Source: an uncultured Parasutterella sp. (GTDB taxonomy: Bacteria > Pseudomonadota > Gammaproteobacteria > Burkholderiales > Burkholderiaceae_F). From it: a stretch of 42,794 nt of DNA. The notes under the pieces were generated by a model. That model had not been told where the DNA came from. It saw only the letters and a program-made list of their open reading frames with translations, and made no database searches. Shown here one piece after another: positions 9,042-16,784 of the stretch (position 1 is the first letter of the stretch; the number at the start of each line of letters is the position of its first letter). The position numbers and the translations under genes are program-made. The stretch covers positions 1-42,794 of the forward strand of contig CAAFTZ010000121.1 in assembly GCA_900766055.1 (NCBI GenBank). The letters run 5' to 3'.

Positions 9042-9491
9042 ATGAAACTTTATCTCAGAACTACTCTTTTTTCCGCTGTCCTTGTCCTTCTCTCCAGCGT
9101 TCAAAGTACATACGCAGCCGACACACTCAAGCTCATGGTGAAAGGCATCACGGTTCCGGTAGAAGTGGCCGCAGACAACGCCAGTCGAGAGAAAGGTCTG
9201 ATGTTCCGTAAGCACCTGCCGGAAAACTCCGGAATGCTGTTTGTCATGGACCGCAGCGATGCTGTCTGCATGTGGATGAAGAACACTCTCATCCCTCTCT
9301 CTGTTGCCTTTATTGATAAAGACGGCTTCATCATTAATATTGAGAAGATGAAGCCCAAAACGCTTGATATTCACTGCAGCAAAGCAAAAGCGTTTTACGC
9401 GCTGGAGATGAACGAATCCTGGTTCGAGAAAAACCATGTCAAACCAGGAGATAAGATCTCGCGCCTCCCTCAGCTGCGCCAAACAAACTAA
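9042..9491 (+). CDS. Secreted DUF192-family protein
   Basis: 149-residue protein with an N-terminal signal peptide (cleavage expected after TYAA, about residue 26), so probably periplasmic. The rest is a DUF192 domain: REKGLMFR, GMLFVM, CMWMKNTLIPLSVAFID, a GFIINIEKMKP strand and FYALEMN. The molecular role of this widespread family is not established. No strong Shine-Dalgarno is visible before the ATG, and a terminator lies just upstream, so the gene may depend on partial read-through or a weak promoter inside cspA. It converges with the flavoprotein gene; paired hairpins separate them. Confidence 0.88.
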   Translation: MKLYLRTTLFSAVLVLLSSVQSTYAADTLKLMVKGITVPVEVAADNASREKGLMFRKHLPENSGMLFVMDRSDAVCMWMKNTLIPLSVAFIDKDGFIINIEKMKPKTLDIHCSKAKAFYALEMNESWFEKNHVKPGDKISRLPQLRQTN

Positions 9492-9522
9492 AAGCCGGAA
9501 CAAACTATTTGTCTGCTCCGGC
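9487..9522 (-). terminator. Terminator of the flavoprotein gene, possibly bidirectional
   Basis: GCCGGA (9494-9499) pairs with TCCGGC (9517-9522), extended by CA/TG across a mismatch. On the minus strand it is followed by TTTT. The convergent DUF192 gene ends inside it. Confidence 0.6.
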
Positions 9523-9525
9523 CGT

Positions 9526-9547
9526 GGTTCGGTTTAAGAACCGAACC
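9526..9547. repeat. Perfect 9-bp hairpin between convergent genes
   Basis: GGTTCGGTT (9526-9534), TAAG loop, AACCGAACC (9539-9547). It lies between the DUF192 gene and the flavoprotein gene, next to the terminator hairpin. It has no T tract of its own and probably stabilises transcript ends or helps termination. Confidence 0.7.
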
Positions 9548-9561
9548 GCCCTCCTAAAGAA

Positions 9562-11109
9562 TTACTGCATCTTGGCGAAATTTTCGCCGGCAATCATACC
9601 GAAAGTCAAAGCATCGATCACAGCCACGGTTCCCAGACGAGAGGCACCGTGCACGCCGCCTGCTACTTCACCGCCGGCATAGAGGCCGGGGATCGGTTTG
9701 TGGGTGTTGGCAGAAATGACTTCTGCTTTTTCGTTGATCATCACGCCGCCCATGGTGTGGTGAATCTTCGGGCTGACTTCAATGCCGTAGAACGGAGCCT
9801 TGGAAACATCGAGACCCTTGTTGAACGTCAAGATGCGATGGAAATCCTTGTCATCATTGGCTTTAACGTAGCCGTTGAATTTAGCAACTTCGTCCAGCAG
9901 AGCCTGTTTGGGAATACCGAAAGCGTCGGCCAGCTGTTCCAAGGTGTCGAACTTCTTAACCGTGCCCATTTCCAAAGGAAGTTTGACGAAGGACGGATTG
10001 ATGGCTTTAACAATGGCGTCGTCGCAGATAGCAATCGGATAGTTTTCGTCGGTGCCGATGACTTTGAACAGAGCGTCGGATTTGATCTTACGGCCGGCGT
10101 GTTCGTCCATGAAGCGTTTGCCGGTCTTTCTATCAACGACAAGACCTAAGTCCATGCATGCGTGGTTCGTGAAGTTAACGGAAACACCAAAACCTTTTTC
10201 ACGCGGGTTGCAGTACGGAAGGAACTGCAGCCAGCAAAGCTGAACCGGCTGAGCACCGATACCCAATGCCTTGATCAGCACACCGGCGGTAGCACCCGGC
10301 TGGTTGGTGGAGTCTGTTGTCGGAACAACGCGAGGATCCTGAGCCTGACGGAAGAAAATGTCGCGGGAGAAACCGCCGGCAGCCAGCATCACGCCGTTCT
10401 TTGCTTTAACGGTAGCAGGACGGCCGCTCTTGTTTTCGATATCGTCGCTCTGCAGCTTAGAGTCGAAGCGATAGCCCTTGCGATAGGTCACACCGACGAC
10501 ACGGCCGTTTTCGTCAAGAATGAAATCATCGAACTTGGCGCGTGTCATGATCTTGACGTTAGAAAGCTTTTTGAGCTCGTTGTGCATCGGGATGATGTAA
10601 CCGGATCCTGTACCGGCCTTGATTTCATAAGAACGAGGAACGGAGTGACCGGCTTCGAAGAGCATCTTGTTGGGGACGAATTCGCATCCGCAGTCTACGA
10701 CCATTTTGATGGTGTCATTGCAGCGGTCGGCGATCGTGCCAAGCAGGTTCGGATAGTTAATGCCAAGGCCGTCCTTCAAGCAGTCGGCAATAAAGAGTTC
10801 CTTGCTGTCTTTGATGCCTTGAGCTGCCTGAACGGGGTTGACCGGGCAAGCAACGTTGCCGCCGCAGATAGCGGAGTTTCCGCCGACGGTCGGCATTTTT
10901 TCGAGGATCAGAACTTTCTTACCTGCCTGGCCGGCTTTCAATGCGCAGGCCATGCCGGCGAAACCGGAACCGATAATGACAACGTCGTACTCGTCATCGA
11001 ATTTAGCAACGGAAGAAGCAGGGACTCCGGCGTGTGCGGCAGCGGCAGAAGTAATAGCTGCAGCGGCTGCACCGGCAAGTTTAAGGAAGTCACGGCGATT
11101 GGTACTCAT
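9562..11109 (-). CDS. Tat-exported FAD-binding fumarate-reductase-type oxidoreductase
   Basis: 515-residue periplasmic flavoprotein related to the flavin domain of flavocytochrome c3, urocanate and methacrylate reductases. A twin-arginine signal (NRRDFLKLAG) is at 4-13. The FAD Rossmann motif GSGFAG is at 47-52, followed by ILEK and GGNSAICGG. Conserved family blocks are GTGSGY, RFMDEHAGRK (region of the proton-donor arginine), HHTMGG (substrate histidine) and GGVHGASRLGTVA (substrate-arginine region; NRLGGNA in fumarate reductases). There is no haem domain; the partner is presumably the divergent tetraheme cytochrome. GGAG lies 9 nt before the ATG. The acceptor (fumarate, acrylate or another enoate) cannot be assigned from sequence. 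Confidence 0.9.
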   Translation of the reverse strand: MSTNRRDFLKLAGAAAAAITSAAAAHAGVPASSVAKFDDEYDVVIIGSGFAGMACALKAGQAGKKVLILEKMPTVGGNSAICGGNVACPVNPVQAAQGIKDSKELFIADCLKDGLGINYPNLLGTIADRCNDTIKMVVDCGCEFVPNKMLFEAGHSVPRSYEIKAGTGSGYIIPMHNELKKLSNVKIMTRAKFDDFILDENGRVVGVTYRKGYRFDSKLQSDDIENKSGRPATVKAKNGVMLAAGGFSRDIFFRQAQDPRVVPTTDSTNQPGATAGVLIKALGIGAQPVQLCWLQFLPYCNPREKGFGVSVNFTNHACMDLGLVVDRKTGKRFMDEHAGRKIKSDALFKVIGTDENYPIAICDDAIVKAINPSFVKLPLEMGTVKKFDTLEQLADAFGIPKQALLDEVAKFNGYVKANDDKDFHRILTFNKGLDVSKAPFYGIEVSPKIHHTMGGVMINEKAEVISANTHKPIPGLYAGGEVAGGVHGASRLGTVAVIDALTFGMIAGENFAKMQ

Positions 11110-11190
11110 CTTATTTTCTCCGAAAGGAATTAAAGGAATTTTGTTTTGAAACCGTGGATCGTTTGATCCGATGAGCGCAGTCTAGAAAAG

Positions 11191-11234
11191 TTCGAAAAAG
11201 TCGAATATGTACTTTGGTACATGTACCTTGGTAC
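11191..11234. promoter_or_regulatory. Operator-like repeats between flavoprotein and cytochrome genes
   Basis: Two copies of GTAC(T/C)TTGGTAC lie at 11209-11220 and 11223-11234, separated by AT. Their junction forms the perfect 12-bp palindrome GGTACATGTACC (11216-11227). A further inverted repeat, TTCGA (11191-11195) / TCGAA (11201-11205), lies beside them. The block ends 3 bp before the -35 of the cytochrome promoter, where an activator would bind. The cognate regulator is unknown. Confidence 0.6.
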
Positions 11235-11237
11235 AGA

Positions 11238-11266
11238 TTGAAAAGCGACAAGCAGCCTTCAATAAT
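11238..11266 (+). promoter_or_regulatory. Sigma-70 promoter of the tetraheme cytochrome gene
   Basis: TTGAAA (11238-11243), exactly 17 bp, then AATAAT (11261-11266), each 5 of 6 with consensus. The repeated GTAC elements sit directly upstream. Confidence 0.65.
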
Positions 11267-11322
11267 AGAAAAAACGAAATCGCAAAAATCCGGAAATTTA
11301 AAAATCCCTATCGGAGAAGATT

Positions 11323-11670
11323 ATGAAAAAAACAGCATCTTTATTTGTTGCTCTTGCTGCCCTCTTCACGATGTCTTCGGCCTTTTCTGCCGAGAATCCG
11401 AAGTTCGGCGCCGATCGCCACGTTGCCCGCGGTATGGCCTGCGCCTCCTGTCATGGTCCTGACAGAAAAAGTCCCGAATATCCTGACCAGGAAACTTGTC
11501 TGAAGTGCCATCAAAAAGACGCACTCGTCGAAAAGACCAAAGTCATCGGACCGGTGAACCCGCATAAAGCGCCTCACAACGGCGAATGCACCTTATGCCA
11601 TCTGCAGCATGAAGCACCCGTTAACTACTGTGCCGAATGCCATCCGCAGTTCAAGTTCAAGCCTAACTAA
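11323..11670 (+). CDS. Periplasmic tetraheme cytochrome c
   Basis: 115-residue protein with a signal peptide (about 1-23, cleavage near FSA). Four CxxCH haem-binding motifs start at residues 40, 59, 89 and 103, with extra histidines (H33, H81, H85, H96) available as distal ligands. The size and spacing resemble the haem domain of flavocytochrome c3-type reductases and the tetraheme cytochrome c family. It most likely passes electrons from a membrane quinol dehydrogenase, not in this window, to the divergently encoded flavoprotein. GGAG at 11313-11316 is the ribosome site. A strong terminator follows. Confidence 0.93.
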   Translation: MKKTASLFVALAALFTMSSAFSAENPKFGADRHVARGMACASCHGPDRKSPEYPDQETCLKCHQKDALVEKTKVIGPVNPHKAPHNGECTLCHLQHEAPVNYCAECHPQFKFKPN

Positions 11671-11701
11671 CAAACTTTTTTAATTTCTCCTTGGTTTGTA
11701 G

Positions 11702-11744
11702 AAGCGAAGGCCGGACGTTTAGTCCGGCCCCGCTTTCTTTTTTT
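11702..11744 (+). terminator. Intrinsic terminator after the tetraheme cytochrome gene
   Basis: GGCCGGAC (11709-11716) pairs with GTCCGGCC (11722-11729), extended by AAGCG/CGCTT, followed by TTTCTTTTTTT. Confidence 0.9.
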
Positions 11745-11786
11745 GTCCTCATCCCGTGTGTTCACGGAATGAATGCTTCAGAACGA

Positions 11787-12374
11787 TTATTTGTAGTTCT
11801 TTGCCGCAAAATCCCAGTTCACGAGATGCTGCAGGAACGTCTGAACAAACGTGACGCGCATATTGTAGTAATCAAGATAATATGCATGTTCCCACACGTC
11901 GCAGGTGATCAGCGGTGAATCTGTTCCCGTGATCGGTGTACCGGCATTGCTCGTGTTAACGATATCGAGCGTGCCGTCTTCTTTTTCAACCAGCCAAGTC
12001 CAGCCGGAACCAAAGTTGCCGACAGCGCTCTTCGTGAAAGCATCTGCAAAGGCGTCGTAGCTTCCCCATTTAGCGTTAATCTGAGCCGCAAGAACATCGT
12101 TGGGCTGGCCGCCGCCGTTCGGCTTTAAGCTGTTCCAGAAGAAGGTATGGTTGTAGCACTGAGCAGCGTTATTGAAAATCGGGCCGCTCTGAGTGGTACG
12201 AATAATTTCTTCCAAAGGCATGGTTTCATAATCCGTACCTTTGATGAGGTTATTCAATGTGTCGTTGTAGGCTTTGTTGTGCTTGCCGTAGTGATAGGAA
12301 AGCGTCTTGGAACTCATGTACGGTTCAAGAGCGTCCATTGCAAAAGGAAGCGGGGGTACTGTAAATGCTGCCAT
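11787..12374 (-). CDS. sodB: Superoxide dismutase, iron type
   Basis: Cytoplasmic enzyme dismutating superoxide to oxygen and hydrogen peroxide. The protein is 195 residues. Metal ligands are H28 (SYHYGKH), H76 (NHTFFW), D159 and H163 (DVWEHAYY). Glutamine 72 in NNAAQCYNH and the short loop pattern point to the iron form rather than manganese. The start at MAAFTVPPLPF has AAGGAG upstream; an upstream in-frame GTG would add 11 unconserved residues. It lies 51 bp downstream of xseA on the same strand, so it may be cotranscribed or have its own promoter in the gap. Confidence 0.95.
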   Translation of the reverse strand: MAAFTVPPLPFAMDALEPYMSSKTLSYHYGKHNKAYNDTLNNLIKGTDYETMPLEEIIRTTQSGPIFNNAAQCYNHTFFWNSLKPNGGGQPNDVLAAQINAKWGSYDAFADAFTKSAVGNFGSGWTWLVEKEDGTLDIVNTSNAGTPITGTDSPLITCDVWEHAYYLDYYNMRVTFVQTFLQHLVNWDFAAKNYK

Positions 12375-12425
12375 AGCTTTAATCTCCTTAATTCTTGTGC
12401 AGACCATTATGGTATGCAGACAACC

Positions 12426-14159
12426 TTAGTCCTTCTTTATTTCCCCAACTCGAGCAACAAAAGTTCCGTCCTTCATCATGACCTCAATATCCGTGCCTTC
12501 CTTTAATTCACTAACGGACAGGACTGGCTTGCCGCCTCGGTAGATGAAAGCGCTATTTGCGTGAATTTGCTTGGTCGGATCAAGGAGTGCCCAGACTTGC
12601 TCCAAGCTGCGAAGACGAATCGTATCCCTTTCAAATTTTTGGATCAGGCTATTGCGCACTGAAGTGCAAGCTGCGTTTAAAGGTGCTCGGTCCAACTTCG
12701 GCCGAGATCTTCTTAACCAAGAAGATTCTTTTAAAAGTACCTTTCGGTTTGCAGCGATCGTCGACTGTACAACTCCGGAAATCATTGCAAAAAGTTCACT
12801 GCATCTCGAGCCTTGTGCAGAGAAGGCGTACGTCATTTGCGGAGATACCAAGCGCAGAGTGTCGCCGGCCGAACGAATCTTTGTGTTCATCTCGGCTTGA
12901 AGATTTTCTCCGGCAACGCTCAATTCCGCCCTGTTCATTCTCAAACAGGCGCTTTGTGCTGTGTTTATTGCGCCAAAAATTAAATCGATTCGGCTTCTCA
13001 TTGCTGCTGTATCCAGCCTTAGCACCGGAGAGGCCGCCTGAAGTCTTTTTTCATAGGGCTCGATGAAGCGGCTAGGAGAAATAAAATAGCGAGCGGCAAA
13101 CTTTTCTCTATCAAGCGAAGAGGAGAGAAAGTTCTGCATATCCAGCTGCAGCCTAGTTTTCAAAGAGTTCAGATTTTGGCGGTAGAAGCCGAGCACAGGG
13201 CGCTGAAGATGAGAGACTGCGGACAGGCGGTGGCGGAACGTTTCCAAAAAGGCTTGAGGATTTTCAAAAGGCCGCGATTCATTTTCCACATCTTGAAGCG
13301 CCCGATTGAATTGGTTCTCGAATGATCGATGCAGCAGCAGCCACGCCGAATCAATTTCCCAAAACAAAACGGATTGTTTTTCCGCAGCTGCTTCGGCCGC
13401 TCCGGTCGGAGTCGGCGCACGAAAATCCGCTGCAAAATCGGCAATGGTGGTATCGGTTTCATGACCGATGCCGGAAATAATCGGAATATGACTGTTGACG
13501 ATCGCCTCAGCGACGATCTTCTCATTAAAACACCACAAATCTTCGAGCGATCCGCCTCCGCGCACCAGCAGCAATACGTCTGCTTTGTTGTCCAGGTTCG
13601 CTTTATTGATTCTCTGAGCGATCTCAGCTTCCGCGCCCTTTCCTTGTACTGCAGTGTGGTAAAGAAGAACGCGAACGTATGGTGCACGCGCCCGCAGGCG
13701 ATTCATAACGTCCTGCAGCGCCGCACCGGTCCTGCTCGTGATAATGCCGATCGTACGAGGCACTCGAGGAATCGGCTTTTTCCGACTCTGATCAAACCAG
13801 CCCAAAGCGGCCAATTCGTTTTTTAAACAAAGGAAGAGTTCATAGAGTTTTCCCTCCCCGGCAGCTTCAATCTTCGAACAAATAAATGTTAATTTCCCGC
13901 TTCCCGGATAAAGATTCGGTTTTCCTGTGACCCTAACTTTGTCGCCAACCTTGAAGACACCGCGCACGGAGTAAAGTTTCCCCCGAAACATCGCACAGGA
14001 CAGAACCGCTTCTTCGTCTTTAATTGAAAAATACCAGTGTCCGCTCGAAGCTTTTGTCGAAGTTGAGATCTCCCCTTCAACAGCCACTGATTCGAACTGT
14101 TCAAATGACAAATTAACGATGTCAACAAACTGCGTGACAGAGAAGGCTTTATCGGACAT
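12426..14159 (-). CDS. xseA: Exodeoxyribonuclease VII large subunit, unusually long
   Basis: Large subunit of the nuclease that degrades single-stranded DNA from both ends, acting with XseB (not seen here). An OB-fold domain (residues about 5-100, with SGHWYFSIKDEEA and GSGKLTF) is followed by the catalytic core: GIITSRTGAALQDV, RGGGSLEDLWCFNE and SGIGHETDTTIADF...APTPTGAAE. The protein has 577 residues against about 450 in E. coli. The extra length lies in the helical C-terminal half, and the usual ARGY segment near the end reads HANSAFIY. The start is MSDKAFSVTQF, with no obvious ribosome site upstream. sodB follows after 51 bp. Confidence 0.92.
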   Translation of the reverse strand: MSDKAFSVTQFVDIVNLSFEQFESVAVEGEISTSTKASSGHWYFSIKDEEAVLSCAMFRGKLYSVRGVFKVGDKVRVTGKPNLYPGSGKLTFICSKIEAAGEGKLYELFLCLKNELAALGWFDQSRKKPIPRVPRTIGIITSRTGAALQDVMNRLRARAPYVRVLLYHTAVQGKGAEAEIAQRINKANLDNKADVLLLVRGGGSLEDLWCFNEKIVAEAIVNSHIPIISGIGHETDTTIADFAADFRAPTPTGAAEAAAEKQSVLFWEIDSAWLLLHRSFENQFNRALQDVENESRPFENPQAFLETFRHRLSAVSHLQRPVLGFYRQNLNSLKTRLQLDMQNFLSSSLDREKFAARYFISPSRFIEPYEKRLQAASPVLRLDTAAMRSRIDLIFGAINTAQSACLRMNRAELSVAGENLQAEMNTKIRSAGDTLRLVSPQMTYAFSAQGSRCSELFAMISGVVQSTIAANRKVLLKESSWLRRSRPKLDRAPLNAACTSVRNSLIQKFERDTIRLRSLEQVWALLDPTKQIHANSAFIYRGGKPVLSVSELKEGTDIEVMMKDGTFVARVGEIKKD

Positions 14160-14653
14160 TTTATGTTTTACGTGCTAAATACAAGGAGCGAGTGAGGTTG
14201 CAAAATTTCCTTTTGCTTCACAAGTTACTCACAATTTTATTCACATTTTCAACAATCCGAATTTGAAGAATAAAAAATTTTTCTCTAAACGAGAGAATTT
14301 GTTAACTAATTGATTTTTAAATATTTTATTTTCTGAAATCACCTCCCTAACAATTCTTTTTTACTTTTTCCTCATGGAATTAAGCCACTTCTCACCGAGT
14401 TATTCACAAAGTTATTAACAATGAAAATACCTCTAAATTTCATAACTTCTTGAGTACTCGGAAAATAATTATTTTGTGATTTGCTCAAAAAACTATTGAC
14501 ATTTGAAGTAAAGGTTTTACCTAGGTTTTGTATCTTGCAGATGCCGCTCGACAAATTGCATCTCTGAAATAAGACTGCTGTTGAAATAATGAGTTATCGG
14601 CAGTTTTTGCCGCTATCACGTTAAAATAATCTTTTATTTTTTGCTTCACGGCA
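14160..14653. other. AT-rich gap with DnaA-box-like 9-mers between xseA and lpxK
   Basis: No gene recognised in 494 bp. Four 9-mers in one orientation: TTACTCACA (14225-14233), TTATTCACA (14237-14245), TTATTCACA (14400-14408) and TTATTAACA (14412-14420). The two TTATTCACA copies fit TTWTNCACA. They form two pairs, each offset by 12 bp, flanking a very AT-rich stretch (14270-14340). A perfect TTGACA lies at 14496-14501 upstream of lpxK, but no good -10 follows at the right distance. Confidence 0.5.
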
Positions 14654-15700
14654 ATGCAAGTACAACTAGAAACGTTTCTGCATAAACAGTGGGATCGCAA
14701 AGGTCTGATTTCCTGGCTGCTCCTGCCCGCATCGGCGGTTTTTCTCTCCATGGCAGCCTCGCGGCGTCGTAAAGCCGTACCCGTTAAAGTCGGAGTGCCT
14801 GTCGTAGTCGTCGGCAATATTTATGTCGGAGGTACCGGAAAGACACCGGTCACTATCGCTTTAGTCAAGGATCTGAAAGAACGCGGCTGGAATCCCGGCG
14901 TTATCTCCCGCGGCTACCGCGGCAAAGCAGAATCTCCTGTTGAAGTCCGCTTGGACAGCAACCCAGATATCGTCGGCGATGAACCTTTGCTGATTAAAAA
15001 AGCAACCGATGCGCCGACTTTTGTCTGCCCGAAACGTGTCGAGGCCGCTGAAGCTTTGCTGAAAGCCTACCCGGCCGTCAATGTCATCATTAGTGACGAC
15101 GGACTGCAGCATTACTCTCTTCACCGTGACGTAGAGTTAGCCGTTGTCGGTGCCCGCGGTTTAGGAAACGGATGGGTTCTTCCTGCCGGACCGCTTCGCG
15201 AACCGCCCTCTCGGCTTGATGAGGTGGACGCCATTGTTTTGAATGCCACGGAAGATGTCGTGACATCTTCTACTCCGCGGTATGTTGCGACAAGCGGTTT
15301 CACCAATGCCATCAATTACGCTACCGGCGAAATCGTCTCTTTGGATACGCTTTCGAGGATGCAGTTTAAAAAAGGACTGAAAGCCGTCGCTATGGCGGGC
15401 ATTGCCGTACCGGAAAGATTCTTCTCCATGCTGAAAGCCCACGGACTGGAAGTTCGCCCGATTGCTCTTCCTGACCATTACGATTACTCCAAGAATCCTT
15501 TTAAGGACTGCGAAGCCGACCTCATCTTTATCACGGAAAAAGATGCCGTCAAATGCCGTAAACACGCTGATCTGAAGAACGACGAGCGTATTTACGTCGT
15601 GCCGCTGGAAACCAAGCTCGATAAATTCCTGGTCGATTTTGTCGAGAAGAAAATCACCGCCGCAGCTAAGAAGAGCAAAGAAGCTGCTCCGCAAATCTAA
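14654..15700 (+). CDS. lpxK: Tetraacyldisaccharide 4'-kinase
   Basis: Inner-membrane kinase that phosphorylates the lipid A disaccharide at the 4' position. The protein is 348 residues. A hydrophobic N-terminal segment (about 16-34) precedes the Walker A block GNIYVGGTGKT at 54-64. The family motifs SRGYRG and SDDGLQHYSLHRD follow, and the C-terminal half has the ITEKDAVK motif. The ribosome site is weak. It leads the Burkholderiales-type cluster lpxK-Trm112-kdsB-adk, linking lipid A phosphorylation and KDO activation. Confidence 0.95.
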   Translation: MQVQLETFLHKQWDRKGLISWLLLPASAVFLSMAASRRRKAVPVKVGVPVVVVGNIYVGGTGKTPVTIALVKDLKERGWNPGVISRGYRGKAESPVEVRLDSNPDIVGDEPLLIKKATDAPTFVCPKRVEAAEALLKAYPAVNVIISDDGLQHYSLHRDVELAVVGARGLGNGWVLPAGPLREPPSRLDEVDAIVLNATEDVVTSSTPRYVATSGFTNAINYATGEIVSLDTLSRMQFKKGLKAVAMAGIAVPERFFSMLKAHGLEVRPIALPDHYDYSKNPFKDCEADLIFITEKDAVKCRKHADLKNDERIYVVPLETKLDKFLVDFVEKKITAAAKKSKEAAPQI

Positions 15701-15711
15701 ACGGAATGTTT

Positions 15712-15906
15712 ATGGACGCAAAAATTACCGAAATTTTAGTTTGCCCTCTCTGCAAGGGACCGCTGCTTTGGAACGAAAAGAAAAAAGAGTTCTACTGCCG
15801 GCCCGACATGAAGGCCTTCCCTGTCATTGACGGTATTCCCTGCATGGTTCCTTCCGAAGCCCGCGAAATGAAGGAAGAAGAAATCGAGGAGCTCGATAAA
15901 AAATGA
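15712..15906 (+). CDS. Trm112/YcaR-family small zinc-ribbon-like protein
   Basis: 64-residue protein of the UPF0434/Trm112 family, with CPLCKGPLLW near the N-terminus, YCRPDMKAFPVIDGIPCM, and an acidic helical tail. Family members elsewhere bind and stabilise methyltransferases; the role of the bacterial version between lpxK and kdsB is unclear. The start MDAKITEILVCP at 15712 is preferred over an ATG 6 bp upstream because CGGA then lies 6 nt before it and family alignment fits. Its stop overlaps the kdsB ATG (ATGA). Confidence 0.88.
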   Translation: MDAKITEILVCPLCKGPLLWNEKKKEFYCRPDMKAFPVIDGIPCMVPSEAREMKEEEIEELDKK

Positions 15907-16661
15907 GCTTTACCGTAATTATCCCGGCTCGTTTAGCCAGTACTCGCCTGCCGAACAAACCCATTGCCGACATCTGCGGCAAACCGATGATTGTCCGGGT
16001 CGCCGAACAGGCCAAAAAAAGCGGTGCCTCTCGGGTCATCTGTGCCGTTGACGATGAATTGATTCTCAAGGCTTGTGAAGCAAACGGCATTGAGGCCTGT
16101 TTGACGCGTAAGGATCATTCCTGCGGAACAGATCGCCTCTGCGAGGCTGCCGAACTGTGCAAGATTCCTGATGATGAGATCATCGTGAACGTCCAAGGCG
16201 ATGAGCCTTTGATTCCTCCGAAGGTCATCAAAAACGTTGCCGAGCTGCTAATGTCTCGTTCTGAATGCAGCATGGGTACCGCTGCCATCCGCATTCATTC
16301 GGCAGAAGAATTCTTTAATCCCAACGTTGTCAAAGTCGTCACCGACAAAAACGGTTCGGCCTTGTATTTCAGCCGTGCACCGATCCCTTGGGACCGCGAC
16401 GGCTTTGCCAAAGACAAGACTACGCTGCCGAAGCATCTCGGCCTGCGTCATGTCGGCATTTACAGTTATCGCTGCGCATTCTTAAAAGCCTATCCGCAGC
16501 TTCCAAAGTCCGATCTGGAAAGCTGGGAAAGTCTTGAGCAGCTGCGGGCGCTTTATAACGGTTACAAGATTGCCGTAGACATCTTCGAGGAAGAAATTCC
16601 TCCCGGCGTTGACACGCTCGCGGATCTTGAAGCCGTACGCGCTTATTTACAGAAAAAATAA
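15903..16661 (+). CDS. kdsB: 3-deoxy-manno-octulosonate cytidylyltransferase (CMP-KDO synthetase)
   Basis: Activates KDO with CTP for transfer to lipid A. The protein is 252 residues. The N-terminal nucleotide-binding block is IPARLASTRLPNKPIADI, followed by CGKPMI, the substrate motif HSCGTDR, NVQGDEPLIP and YFSRAPIPWDR; the HVGIYSYR segment is also typical. It overlaps the upstream Trm112-family gene by 4 bases, implying coupled translation. adk follows after 123 bp with its own strong ribosome site. Confidence 0.96.
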   Translation: MSFTVIIPARLASTRLPNKPIADICGKPMIVRVAEQAKKSGASRVICAVDDELILKACEANGIEACLTRKDHSCGTDRLCEAAELCKIPDDEIIVNVQGDEPLIPPKVIKNVAELLMSRSECSMGTAAIRIHSAEEFFNPNVVKVVTDKNGSALYFSRAPIPWDRDGFAKDKTTLPKHLGLRHVGIYSYRCAFLKAYPQLPKSDLESWESLEQLRALYNGYKIAVDIFEEEIPPGVDTLADLEAVRAYLQKK

Positions 16662-16784
16662 CCCGGGTTTTCTTGTCGAAGATCAAGCGGTTGCTGGGTT
16701 TTCATCCATTTGGACAGCTTGAAATTACAGGCAATAAAGCCCAAAATTTAAATTTACATTCTCAATTATTAAAGGAGCCATTTC

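Noticed and set aside
14160..14653. Calling the AT-rich gap the chromosomal origin
   Set aside because: Only two 9-mers fit the DnaA consensus strictly and no dnaA, dnaN, rpmH or gidA gene is nearby; kept as a finding, not as an origin feature.
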